64,000 nucleotides of DNA, from the NCBI GenBank assembly GCA_016124585.1, contig WGNL01000007.1:186001-250000 (forward strand), in the 5' to 3' direction. This DNA comes from Bacteroidota bacterium. Its GTDB lineage: Bacteria; Bacteroidota; Bacteroidia; Chitinophagales; Saprospiraceae. Made by a program: the position numbers and the translations under genes. Below the pieces are notes generated by a model. It was given only the letters and a program-made list of their open reading frames with translations, searched no databases and was not told the origin of the DNA. Shown here in pieces: positions 44,870 to 53,555 of this stretch. Positions within the stretch are counted from its first letter, which is position 1. Every line of letters starts with the position of its first letter.

Positions 44870-45538
44870 ATGCTGCCGCAATCAACATATCATTCCAAGG
44901 AGTATCGGGACTTTCGGGCCATCGAACCGGGAGATTGGCGGGGCGTTATCCGTTTTTATGAAAAAAATGAGACGGCCATCCGGGGACTAGATTTTGAGGA
45001 ATATTTTGAGTTGTTGTTGGCTTACACGGATGCGCTTTTTGAAATCGGCGCTTGGCAAAAACACCTTTTGATGGCCGATGTGGTGGTGGAGACCAGCGTG
45101 ATGGAAAACCTGCCGGAATTCAATGGTAGGGAGGTTTTTCGGCATACGCTTTTCCGCAAGGCTGCTTCCCATTTCAACCTATTGGAGCTTAATCAAACCG
45201 AGCATGTATTGCGGGAGTTGCTGCGAATTGCCCCACAAGATTCCGATAGCGCCGCCTTCCTCCAAAAATGCCTTCGCACGATGCGACCTTGGCTAGTTCG
45301 CCAGACCAGGGCAATGGCGATTGTGCTGTTTTTCGTGGCGGCTTTTGGCGTATTGTTGGAAATCTTGGTCATCCGTAATTTCTATGAGTCATGGACGATG
45401 ACCGTGCGGGCGGCGTGGTGGGGTGTGCTGGGCGTTGGTTTGGTAGTTTTGGTTTCTGGGGAAGTTTTCCATAGGTGGCGTTGCCAGCGGGAGGTGGAGC
45501 AGTTTGTAAACAAGATTAAGGAGCGACGAAAGAGTTAA
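44870..45538 (+). CDS. Hypothetical protein with two membrane helices
   Basis: 222 residues from the ATG at 44870 (MLPQSTYHSKEYRDF); earlier in-frame Met codons lie inside the inverted repeat and are rejected. The first 140 residues are helical with TPR-like helix pairs (YFELLLAYTDALFEIGAW, FRHTLFRKAASHFNLLEL). Two transmembrane helices follow (AMAIVLFFVAAFGVLLEILV and AAWWGVLGVGLVVLVSG) and a short basic tail. I do not know its function. It could sit on the cytoplasmic face of the membrane. Confidence 0.68.
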   Translation: MLPQSTYHSKEYRDFRAIEPGDWRGVIRFYEKNETAIRGLDFEEYFELLLAYTDALFEIGAWQKHLLMADVVVETSVMENLPEFNGREVFRHTLFRKAASHFNLLELNQTEHVLRELLRIAPQDSDSAAFLQKCLRTMRPWLVRQTRAMAIVLFFVAAFGVLLEILVIRNFYESWTMTVRAAWWGVLGVGLVVLVSGEVFHRWRCQREVEQFVNKIKERRKS

Positions 45539-45625
45539 TTTTTTGGATACTTGGGATATCATGATTTCTTATTATAAGAAATCATTCATTAAAATTTGGC
45601 ATTTTAATTCGCACGTAATCATATC

Positions 45626-46303
45626 ATGAATGAAAAACAAGAACTTGCTCAAGGGTTTCTAATTTCAATCTTGGATTATTTGAAAAAGGAAGGTAAAACA
45701 GAAGGCTTTGCCTATGTGTGGTTGGAGGAAATAATTGAAATTGCTTTCCTTAATGACTTTAAAGATATAATGGAACAAGCATTAAGCATTAGAAACACAA
45801 AAACTAGATTGGATAATCGTTTGTCAGGTGCCATTACGAATATTAAACCAACATCAATACCTATAATTTTTGATTTGCCGAACGATAAGATTGAATTAGA
45901 AAAAAAGTATTCCTACGAAAATGTTGTTAACTTTTTGAAAGTTTGTAAGCTATCAGAAGATTCCGCACTATATGTTACGTCTCCAAAAGAAGTTAAATCA
46001 GCTTTGGAAATAGCAAAAGATGATTTTGAATTAGAAGCAATTGCATGTTCTCTATGTGTTAATGGACACTTTAGCGCTGCTCAAAGTATCATTGAAAACG
46101 AACTTTCAACGTTTGAATACAGAATTGAAACCGTGAAAATGGTGATGTGCATTGAATTATTTAGAAAATCTGACATTGACCATGCTAAAGTCTTGCTAAA
46201 CAGTATTCATTCTAGCAAAGATAGTATCTGGAGCAAATTACAATTTGCTCGTGGAATATTGGGTTATCAACCTTGGGGAGGTTACCCATTTTCTGACTAT
46301 TAA
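45626..46303 (+). CDS. Hypothetical AT-rich 225-residue protein
   Basis: Not recognised. It begins MNEKQELAQGFLISILDYLKK and is helical, with pairs of helices that could be repeat units (IIEIAFLNDFKDIMEQAL, EIAKDDFELEAIACSLCVNG, AAQSIIENELSTFEYRIETV). It has no signal peptide or membrane segment. The gene is visibly more AT-rich than the cyclase and haem-protein genes around it, suggesting recent acquisition. A strong bidirectional hairpin follows. Confidence 0.65.
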   Translation: MNEKQELAQGFLISILDYLKKEGKTEGFAYVWLEEIIEIAFLNDFKDIMEQALSIRNTKTRLDNRLSGAITNIKPTSIPIIFDLPNDKIELEKKYSYENVVNFLKVCKLSEDSALYVTSPKEVKSALEIAKDDFELEAIACSLCVNGHFSAAQSIIENELSTFEYRIETVKMVMCIELFRKSDIDHAKVLLNSIHSSKDSIWSKLQFARGILGYQPWGGYPFSDY

Positions 46304-46324
46304 TATTTTATTTTGCAAATCATT

Positions 46325-46365
46325 ACACAAGAGCTATAGTGTTTAAAGAACTATAGCTCTTGTGT
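46325..46365. terminator. Perfect 16-bp hairpin between convergent genes
   Basis: acacaagagctatagt (46325-46340) pairs completely with actatagctcttgtgt (46350-46365) around a 9-nt loop. It lies between the orphan gene (stop 46303) and the stop of the haem protein (46373), so probably ends both. Confidence 0.75.
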
Positions 46366-46372
46366 ATGCTTT

Positions 46373-49300
46373 TCACTTCTTCAACGTACTCAAGAACTCC
46401 ACCAAATCCCTTAACTCCCTTTTCTTCAACGCCTCGCCCATCGGTGGCATCCCCGAAGGCAGGTTTTCCCGCTTTTCAATCCTCGAAACGGGGACTTTCA
46501 GAGGCTCTGCATTATTGGTTTTCAGCACCAATTCCTCCGCATTTTCGGCGGTCAGCATCCCAAAAACTTCGGTACCATCCTTGAGATTCAGCACGACATT
46601 ACCATAGCCGGGCGAGATCCGAGCGCTGGGGTCCACCATCGCTTCGAGTATTTGCTCCCGAGTAAGGGTGTTCCCAATATTGGCGAGGTCGGGGCCAACC
46701 GTGCTTCCATTCCCATCAATAGCGTGGCAGCGGACGCATTGTGCCGTGGAATTCCAGTAAAATATGCCACGACCATAGTCTTTGTTGCCGCCGTACAAGG
46801 CCGTTTCATAATCACCTAGTTTAGAACTTTCCGCCTTCAAAGCCGCCATCTGCGCCATCAACTCCTGGGAGCCAGAGGAATCAATTGCTTCTCCCAATTC
46901 CAGGCTCAGGCTCGGCGGCAGTTTTTTATCTTTAAATTGGGCAAATAAATCGGTGAGCACAGGCTGGATTTTATCGTCAGCCAATTTGCCCATCGTCACC
47001 AATAACTGCTGCTGTTCCTTGATGCTTCCTTTGGTGAAAATGATTTGAACCAGTTCCGGTAGCCGGTCTTTCGACACCGTTTCATCGCTCAAGAGGCCAA
47101 TAGCCTTTGTGCGTACATTTTCATCGGCATCGGACATGCCGTCTTTAATCAAGGCTTCTATTTTACTATACTTTAAATCCTTTAATGCTGGCAATATGGC
47201 CATTTTAACATCACTGTTTTTTGTGGTAGAATATATGATGGCCAATTTGTCGTTTGCATCCGTGATATTTAAATTGACCAACATATCCGCTACCGCAATC
47301 AATGTGGCAGGGTTTCTTTCGGTTAAATAATTGGCAATATAGGATTTAACCTTGTTCTGAACTTTAGAAGGGTCACGTTCCACCTTGCCACGGTAGCGGC
47401 CATCCACCCGGTCGGTTTCTGAGGGGTTGGCCCAAGTGCCTAGTGCCGCCAATGCCTCCGTTTTGATGGCATCAGTGAGGTCGGTTCTTTTTGAAAACTC
47501 AAATAACAAGTCCAATTCCTTGTCGCCGCCAAGCCGCTGAGCAGCTCCAATGGCACGGCGCAAAAGTGGTTCACTGGTGAATCGTTTCTCCGCCAAACAG
47601 CCCGCCAATGCTGGCATTGCAGCCTGAATAGACAGGTCATCATTGATGGCACGGGCAGCTTCTGTGGCGATGTATTCGTCTTTGTCCTGTAGGAAAAGCT
47701 GCACGTTAGGATTTTGCAATCTTCGCAAAATGACTACCGCTGCCGTGCGCAACGCCTTGCTTGGGTCATTGCTGAGGGCGATGATGAGTTCGGCATTTCC
47801 AATTCTTGTCAACGCCAAAATAGCTGCATGGCGTAGGTACAAATCAGCGTCATTATTTTCTCTTAATAAATCAAGCAATGGCTGAACCGCTGCCAAATGT
47901 TTAATTTGACCCAATACTTCTGCCGTATAAAATTTAAGCCGTGGATTATTGGATTTAAGCATGGGCATAATTTCATTGCCAATACTATTTATTTCTGCAT
48001 CGCCCAGCATTTTCAAGGCTTGCACGATGATTTCCTCATCTTTATCTTTTAATAATGGAATTAATTCAGTGGAGAAATTTTTATCCGCCCTCGTTAATTG
48101 CCCCATGCCCCATATAGCATGGATACGCTCCATTTGATTATCAGTTTGGGCAATAGCATCCTTCAGTGCATCCACACCTGCTTTGCCCCGCTTTGCCAAT
48201 TCAAATTGTGCCTTGAGACGTATACGCTGGTCGGAATATCCCATCAATTCCGCCAATTTTTCAGGCATGGCGGCGGTATAATCCAATTGCATGAGCCGTT
48301 GTGTTTCCTTGCGTTCGGCTTCCAAATCGTTTTTATCACTCGTCACATCCAGCTTCCAGACACGGCCTTCCTCCTTGGGGTCCCAGCCATTTATCCAATC
48401 GGCCACATATAGCGCACCATCTGGGCCGAATTGAATACCAGTGGGCAATATGCCGCTCAATACATCTTTTTCCCCATCCAATTCAAATGAAGCGCCTTTT
48501 GGTTTTAAGCCAAATGACCAGATATGCGAACCAGTGGTCGTTCCCACAAATTCTACGAGGAAAAACTTCTTCACCCAATCCTTACCCAGCGCTGTGCCGG
48601 GATTATATACCATGCCAGTCGGGCCATTATGGTAATTCATAATCGGGGGGATAATATATGCCGCCTGCCCTTCCCAATGAGGCACAAATAGCTTTTCGTC
48701 CATCCATACATTATATCCATTGTTTTTAGGGTCGGTATATTTACCATATTGCCAATTGGAGCGCCAACCTGCGTCGGAGCCTTCCACAATATGCACAAGG
48801 CGCTCGCTTTCGCCTTCGTGGTCACCATCATTATCAGAGGTGATGATATTTCCATAATCGTCAAAAACGAATTCATAGGTATTGCGGACTCCCGTTGCGA
48901 AGATTTCAAAATCGCTGCCATCGGGATTGGAGCGGCAGATGATACCTGAGTTGGGGTTTTCGATTTTCTGGCCATTTACCGTGGTGATGCTGGCGCCAAT
49001 ATCGCCAATCCCCCAGTAAATACGGCCATCCGGGCCTTCCCGTACCCCCGACATACCGTGCCCACCAAAGCCGATATGCACCTGAAATCCGGTGGCGATG
49101 GACGTTTTTTTATCCCACATCCCATCGCCATTGATATCCTCAAATCGCCAGAGGTCGGGCGCAATGGCCACGAAGGCATCGTGGTCACGCACCAAAAGCC
49201 CCTCTGCCACATCGGTCACTTCCGTATTGAAATCGTGGACTACCCGTGTGGAGACATCAGCCAAACCATCGCCATCGGTATCCTCCAAGCGCCAGATGTC

Positions 49301-49780
49301 GTCTTTTTCCACGGTCAAATCACGCCAGTCGTGGCTGTCATCGTTGTTCAAGTCCTTGAGGTATTCGTTTTGCTTGCTTTTTTCTGGGGCAAATTCAGTG
49401 TGGAGGAAGTTCTTCCTGTCCTTCACCGTTTGGAAGGAAATGGACTGCGTCATCCAGTCCCGGTGCCCCCGGATGTCAAACTCGGAATTCAACTGACGGT
49501 TGGAGTTGGTCAGATAGACCCTACCATGGTTGTCAATGGCCATGCAGGTGGGGTCGTTGGCCAAGGAGTCGGATGCCCAGAGGCTGATTTGCAGGCCATC
49601 CGCCAGTTTGGCGGTCACTTGCCCCTCGATTTCCTTGGCTTTTTTCGCAGCGGTGGCTGCATCCAAACGGACAGAAATTGGGGTGTCTTCTTGTTTGGGT
49701 TCGGACTTGCAGGAAGCGAAGAAAAGCAGTCCGACTACTGCCCAAATCGTTGTTTTTCTCAAAGTTGTGATGAGTGCCAT
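46373..49780 (-). CDS. PVC-type haem-binding c-type protein with beta-propeller and HEAT repeats (lipoprotein)
   Basis: 1135 residues. An N-terminal lipoprotein signal (VVGLLFFASCKSEP) is followed by a sugar-dehydrogenase-like propeller of the membrane-bound dehydrogenase type (SLANDPTCMAIDNHGRVYL region; HIGFGGHGMSGVREGPDGR; RNTYEFVFDDYGNI; TGIQFGPDGALYVADWINGW, each seen as a short motif). Residues about 520-960 are HEAT-type helical repeats. The C-terminus carries a single c-type haem site, AQCVRCHAIDGNGSTVGPDL, with the PVC-type arrangement LTREQILEAMVDPSARISPGY and a later Met-containing end (SGMPPMGEAL). It should act in the envelope as an oxidoreductase with its own electron outlet. 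The substrate is unknown; sugars or polyols are plausible from the propeller type. Confidence 0.88.
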   Translation of the reverse strand: MALITTLRKTTIWAVVGLLFFASCKSEPKQEDTPISVRLDAATAAKKAKEIEGQVTAKLADGLQISLWASDSLANDPTCMAIDNHGRVYLTNSNRQLNSEFDIRGHRDWMTQSISFQTVKDRKNFLHTEFAPEKSKQNEYLKDLNNDDSHDWRDLTVEKDDIWRLEDTDGDGLADVSTRVVHDFNTEVTDVAEGLLVRDHDAFVAIAPDLWRFEDINGDGMWDKKTSIATGFQVHIGFGGHGMSGVREGPDGRIYWGIGDIGASITTVNGQKIENPNSGIICRSNPDGSDFEIFATGVRNTYEFVFDDYGNIITSDNDGDHEGESERLVHIVEGSDAGWRSNWQYGKYTDPKNNGYNVWMDEKLFVPHWEGQAAYIIPPIMNYHNGPTGMVYNPGTALGKDWVKKFFLVEFVGTTTGSHIWSFGLKPKGASFELDGEKDVLSGILPTGIQFGPDGALYVADWINGWDPKEEGRVWKLDVTSDKNDLEAERKETQRLMQLDYTAAMPEKLAELMGYSDQRIRLKAQFELAKRGKAGVDALKDAIAQTDNQMERIHAIWGMGQLTRADKNFSTELIPLLKDKDEEIIVQALKMLGDAEINSIGNEIMPMLKSNNPRLKFYTAEVLGQIKHLAAVQPLLDLLRENNDADLYLRHAAILALTRIGNAELIIALSNDPSKALRTAAVVILRRLQNPNVQLFLQDKDEYIATEAARAINDDLSIQAAMPALAGCLAEKRFTSEPLLRRAIGAAQRLGGDKELDLLFEFSKRTDLTDAIKTEALAALGTWANPSETDRVDGRYRGKVERDPSKVQNKVKSYIANYLTERNPATLIAVADMLVNLNITDANDKLAIIYSTTKNSDVKMAILPALKDLKYSKIEALIKDGMSDADENVRTKAIGLLSDETVSKDRLPELVQIIFTKGSIKEQQQLLVTMGKLADDKIQPVLTDLFAQFKDKKLPPSLSLELGEAIDSSGSQELMAQMAALKAESSKLGDYETALYGGNKDYGRGIFYWNSTAQCVRCHAIDGNGSTVGPDLANIGNTLTREQILEAMVDPSARISPGYGNVVLNLKDGTEVFGMLTAENAEELVLKTNNAEPLKVPVSRIEKRENLPSGMPPMGEALKKRELRDLVEFLSTLKK

Positions 49781-49892
49781 GTATTGCTCAAGTTGGTGAA
49801 TGAATTTTGGGTAAATGTAGTGGAAACTGGGAAGTTTGCAAGGATTGATGGAGAGCTTGGGTTATTCCATAGTATAGAAGTATTTTTATGGC

Positions 49893-50240
49893 ATGAAAAG
49901 CAAACTAAAAAAATACGAAAAGTTATTGCTTGAACTGCTCAATGAGCATAAAACCGGATACCAAGAATATGTCTGGGGAAACTTGGAAGATATCCTGCTC
50001 GTGGACAAAGAACACGGCCATTTCCAACTACTCACCCAAGGCTGGCAGAAAGGCCGCCACATCAACGACATACTCATGCACTTCCATCTAAAACCCGATG
50101 GGAAAATCTGGGTGGAAACCAATAACACAGAAGTGCAAGTGGCCAAGGAACTGGAGAAGAAAGGAGTGCCTAAAACGGATATTGTATTAGGTTTTCATCC
50201 TGAATCGGTACGGCACTTGACGGATTATGCGGTGGGGTGA
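49893..50240 (+). CDS. xisI: XisI-family protein, without XisH
   Basis: The 115-residue protein matches the XisI family, named for fdxN element excision controlling factor in heterocyst-forming cyanobacteria: DILLVDKEHGHFQLLTQGW, HINDILMHFHLKPDGKIWVETNNTE (seen as ILMHFHLKPDGKIWVE), VAKELEKKGVPKTDIVLGF and the end RHLTDYAVG. In cyanobacteria xisI normally follows xisH; no XisH-like gene is present here. XisI is found widely outside excision elements, so the name does not prove a DNA-excision role. It is divergent from the haem protein gene by 112 bp. Confidence 0.82.
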   Translation: MKSKLKKYEKLLLELLNEHKTGYQEYVWGNLEDILLVDKEHGHFQLLTQGWQKGRHINDILMHFHLKPDGKIWVETNNTEVQVAKELEKKGVPKTDIVLGFHPESVRHLTDYAVG

Positions 50241-50379
50241 AGCGTCAATGCTGAAGAGGCTAAGCTTTTAACGGCTTTGTTGGAGAGGATGGGGGTGAGG
50301 TTTGCAGGTGGGGTAATTGATTGCACTTTCGTCATATTATTTAGGCAAGAGTTGAAAAAACAATTGAACTTTAAAAATA

Positions 50380-50943
50380 ATGGGGACATTTCATAAAGCA
50401 TTTGTGTCAGGAGAAAATATAGAGACCGTTAAATTGACTATCGGCAAATACTATAATATTATTAATGAAGAAATTGATGATTCAGAACAAGAATGGAGGT
50501 TTGGGGATAGAGGGAGCGACACTATAGTTCTGTCATCTGAATTCAACTATAATTGGGTTGCCATAACCTTTTACACAAGCACTTTTTATTTTCATGATGA
50601 GTTATTGAGGCGTATATCTAGAGATTTAGAAACTGAAATATTGTTAGGCTTTTACCAGTCTACATCTGGAGAAGGTAGGTTAGCAAGATTTGTTAATGGG
50701 AGTTTGGAGCTATCTATAAATCAAAGTTATGTCAAACTTAGAGATGAAGAAATGCACATATTAATGCATAATTGGGGAGTAACTGCTGAATTAAAAACTG
50801 AGTTTTCAATACCTGAATTTAAAGAGAGATTTGTTGAAATTGATAGGGATACAATTTACAAATTTTACAAAAAATTTGGATTGGAATGGGATGGATTAAA
50901 CAGAGATGTGGAAGAATACCATCATTTAGAGATAAAATATTGA
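50380..50943 (+). CDS. Hypothetical AT-rich 187-residue protein
   Basis: Not recognised. It starts MGTFHKAFVSGENIETVKL and is a soluble alpha/beta protein rich in aromatic and acidic residues (YNWVAITFYTSTFYFHDELL, FYKKFGLEWDGLNRDVEEYHH). There is no signal peptide or membrane segment. The DNA is much more AT-rich than the two haem-protein genes near it. The size and composition recall immunity-type or barrier-related orphan genes, but nothing specific can be claimed. The 139-bp gap before it holds no confident gene. Confidence 0.62.
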   Translation: MGTFHKAFVSGENIETVKLTIGKYYNIINEEIDDSEQEWRFGDRGSDTIVLSSEFNYNWVAITFYTSTFYFHDELLRRISRDLETEILLGFYQSTSGEGRLARFVNGSLELSINQSYVKLRDEEMHILMHNWGVTAELKTEFSIPEFKERFVEIDRDTIYKFYKKFGLEWDGLNRDVEEYHHLEIKY

Positions 50944-50955
50944 AGTCAAGTTTCT

Positions 50956-52881
50956 TCACAACCGCCCCAACCCCTCCCTAGCCCCCACACTCCCCGGATT
51001 CACCACCAGCGCATGTTCCAATAGGCGCTTCGCTTCCTTCTTTTCCCCTTGCAAAATCAATAAGGCCGCCTTGTTCACCAGTGCCTGCTCATAATCAGGG
51101 TCAAGGGCGAGGGCTTGGTCGTACAGCTTTTCGGCTTCGGGTAGATTGCCAGTCAGTACGTTGGCATAGCCGAGGTTTAGCAAGGCGATGGGTCGTTCGG
51201 GGTTCAGTTTGAGTATATTTTCGAATATCTTTTTGGCTTCCCCAATGCGCTTCATGGCTAGGAGTGCCACGCCTTTTTTCTCCAAAAAATCCAAGTGTAG
51301 CGGGTAGGCTTGCAATGCGGCTTCATAATAGGAAAGCGCTTTTTCGGGGTCGCCGGTTTTAAGATAGGCTTCGCCGATGCGGTAGTTCAACCAGCCGTTT
51401 GTTTGGTCATTAGTCATTGGCTTGGCGTCATTGGTCATTGATTTGGTGGCGGCAATGATACCTTGCCAATCTTCTTTTAGGAACAGCAAATGAATTTTGA
51501 CGGGGAGCAGTTTAGATGTTGCTGCCTGTGATTTTGAAAGGTAATATGCTGCGCTGTCCAGCATGACGGGCGACTGGATGTATTTGTCGTGGGTGGCGAG
51601 GTAGCCCCTTGCCATGTCGAGCGGTGAGGGGTTCTGTGTGGTCATGTTCTGGATGCCGAGGAACGCCTTTTTTTGCGAAGCAGCCACTTCTGATTTTGCC
51701 GAAGGAAGACCAATGCGATGGTCGGTGATGCGCACGTGTGGGATGTCTTTGCTGCCGGATTTGGGCATGTGGCATTTGGCGCAATTGTCTGAATTTGAGG
51801 CTCTTATCGCAGGAGATTCCGTGCAGGCGGTGGAAGCGTGGCATTTCAGACAAGCGTTGTTATACTGGCTGGCTGGGGTGACTTCCACACTGCGATGGGG
51901 CTGGTGACAGGTGATACAACTGAGGTCTTTGGAGTTTTTGAAGCACTCGCTCAAGCGCAGCCGATCGGCCTGTGAAGCCATGATAAAATGCTCGTCGGAG
52001 TCGGTGAAGCGGGGCAGATAGACGTTCAGCACCTCGCTCAGTTTCATGCCCGGCTTGAAATCGAAGAAGGATTTGCCCTCGTTCAGCACGGCGACGCCTT
52101 GCAGGTGGCAGCGTTGGCAGAGGTCCATCTGAAGGTCACGGGGCAGGCGGCGGGGGTTCACGATGGAGTAGTCAGCCTGCTGGGAGGTATCCACTTTGAT
52201 GCCCCTGACCTTTTCCTCCACGTGCAGTTTGCCGGGGCCGTGGCAGCGCTCACATTCGATGCCAGAAGGCATTTTCGAGAAGCGGTTCATGGAGCCGGGC
52301 ACCTGTTCGGGGTAGTTGTTGTGGCAGGTGATGCACTCCTCGGTGAGCCAGCGCCCGAAGCGGCTGTTGTTTTCCTTGAAACCGGGGGCCAAGTCCCAGC
52401 GGCCCTCTTGTGAATACCAAGTGACGGGGGCCTGATAGGCATAGCCATTGATGTCGAGGATATGCGAGTTGGTATGCTGCCCGCTGCCGACGATATAGCT
52501 GATTTTTTCGAGGCGGTGATGGATGGTATCGCCCTTGGCATCGAGGCGGTATTCGAGGACGTACATGCTGGAGTCCTTGAAAAAGGGGTGGTAGTAAAAA
52601 TTGCGGAGCGAATCAAAAACCACCGCATGTGGCCCATATTTGGCGGCGGTTTTTTGTAGTGTCGCATGGTCAAATGAGCGGCCCATTCCCGTGTGGATGA
52701 AGGTATCGTGGACGTTTTTATGGCAGGAAGCGCAGGTGGCCATGCCCACGTAGGCGACGCTGTCCCGAACGTTTCGGAAGGGAGAATCGGCAGTAGTAGT
52801 CCACGTTTTTTTACAAAAAGAAAAGAGCCAAGTAATCAGCAAGGCGAAGAAAAGAAGGGGTATTTTTTTTGTGGATAGCAT
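50956..52881 (-). CDS. Seven-haem c-type cytochrome with C-terminal TPR domain (lipoprotein)
   Basis: 641 residues. A lipoprotein-type signal ends in LFSFCKKTW. Seven CxxCH haem sites are visible: CASCHKN, CITCHNN, CERCHGP, CQRCHLQ, CITCHQP, CLKCHAS and CAKCHMP. Extra His near several (GSGQHTNSHILDINGY, FIHTGMGRSF) fits bis-His coordination of multihaem cytochrome c (cytochrome c554/NrfA-like fold in general). The last 200 residues are TPR repeats (NYRIGEAYLKTGDPEKALSYYEAAL, PIALLNLGYANVLTGNLPEAEKLYDQAL, VNKAALLILQGEKKEAKRLLE, quoted as short units). It should be a periplasmic-face electron carrier or reductase; no partner reductase is nearby. A 7-nt-phase repeat lies inside the coding sequence at 51402-51450. 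Confidence 0.87.
   Translation of the reverse strand: MLSTKKIPLLFFALLITWLFSFCKKTWTTTADSPFRNVRDSVAYVGMATCASCHKNVHDTFIHTGMGRSFDHATLQKTAAKYGPHAVVFDSLRNFYYHPFFKDSSMYVLEYRLDAKGDTIHHRLEKISYIVGSGQHTNSHILDINGYAYQAPVTWYSQEGRWDLAPGFKENNSRFGRWLTEECITCHNNYPEQVPGSMNRFSKMPSGIECERCHGPGKLHVEEKVRGIKVDTSQQADYSIVNPRRLPRDLQMDLCQRCHLQGVAVLNEGKSFFDFKPGMKLSEVLNVYLPRFTDSDEHFIMASQADRLRLSECFKNSKDLSCITCHQPHRSVEVTPASQYNNACLKCHASTACTESPAIRASNSDNCAKCHMPKSGSKDIPHVRITDHRIGLPSAKSEVAASQKKAFLGIQNMTTQNPSPLDMARGYLATHDKYIQSPVMLDSAAYYLSKSQAATSKLLPVKIHLLFLKEDWQGIIAATKSMTNDAKPMTNDQTNGWLNYRIGEAYLKTGDPEKALSYYEAALQAYPLHLDFLEKKGVALLAMKRIGEAKKIFENILKLNPERPIALLNLGYANVLTGNLPEAEKLYDQALALDPDYEQALVNKAALLILQGEKKEAKRLLEHALVVNPGSVGAREGLGRL
51402..51450 (-). 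repeat. 7-nt-phase repeat inside the cytochrome gene
   Basis: Units TTTGGTC, ATTAGTC, ATTGGCT, TGGCGTC, ATTGGTC, ATTGATT, TGGTGGC run in 7-nt steps (51402-51450). Since three units are 21 nt, the peptide on the minus strand repeats every 7 residues (MTNDAKP, MTNDQTN). The block lies in the linker between the haem domain and the TPR domain. Confidence 0.75.
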
Positions 52882-53062
52882 CGTGCAAAAATAATTGTTT
52901 ATTGTTCAAGGATATAGACATAATGGGCTTTATAAACTTTCAGAAACAAAGCTCGAAATCTGATTTTTTGAAAGGAGATCTAGCAACATGTTATTAGTGA
53001 GCTGCAACTGACAATTAAATCTTAGGTTTGCTTTCGCAATGTGCGGAACGAAAAAATAATTC

Positions 53063-53524
53063 ATGAAAATTAGCAAAATTGGATGCTTAATGCTGCTTGC
53101 CTTCATACAAACAGCTTGTCAACATGACTCATCGCCCAAAAACACAACTGTGGCAGCGCCCACTTCCGCTGCCGACAACACTAGCCCTGACGAGCATGGA
53201 TGTAGTCGCAAAGATGGTTTTCAATGGTCGGTTATCAGGAATGAGTGTATCTCAACTTTTGAAGTTGGTATCCACCTGCAACCTGTAGATTCGTTCATGG
53301 AAAAGCATTTGTTTGCTTTTGTGGTTTTCACATCTGAGGAAGATGATTCACAAGCGGAGTTGTTTATTCCAAAGCAAGAGAAATCCATTGTTCTGACAAA
53401 AATAGGGGAGGACAAGGGAAGCACATGGAAGCAGGACAATATGACACTGAAACTGTCGGATGGTAAATATAGCTTGATAGATGGGGAAACAGTGCTTTAT
53501 GCAGGTGAGGCTGCTAGCCATTGA
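53063..53524 (+). CDS. Hypothetical lipoprotein, 153 residues
   Basis: Begins MKISKIGCLMLLAFIQTACQHDSS, a lipoprotein signal with the acylated Cys near residue 19. The mature protein has a Ser/Ala/Thr-rich linker, then a small beta domain with ELFIPKQEKSIVLTKI, TWKQDNMTLKLSDGKYSLIDG. No family name is known to me. It lies between the cytochrome gene and the AraC regulator and shares no operon with either. Confidence 0.75.
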   Translation: MKISKIGCLMLLAFIQTACQHDSSPKNTTVAAPTSAADNTSPDEHGCSRKDGFQWSVIRNECISTFEVGIHLQPVDSFMEKHLFAFVVFTSEEDDSQAELFIPKQEKSIVLTKIGEDKGSTWKQDNMTLKLSDGKYSLIDGETVLYAGEAASH

Positions 53525-53555
53525 TAAGTAAAGCTAGCACTTGCAAGATTAACTA

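Noticed and set aside
50241-50379. A functional antitoxin gene after xisI
   Set aside because: Only about 20 antitoxin-like residues, no start codon upstream except in xisI itself and no toxin partner.
49893-50943. An excisable DNA element implied by xisI
   Set aside because: No recombinase, no flanking direct repeats and no interrupted gene are visible.
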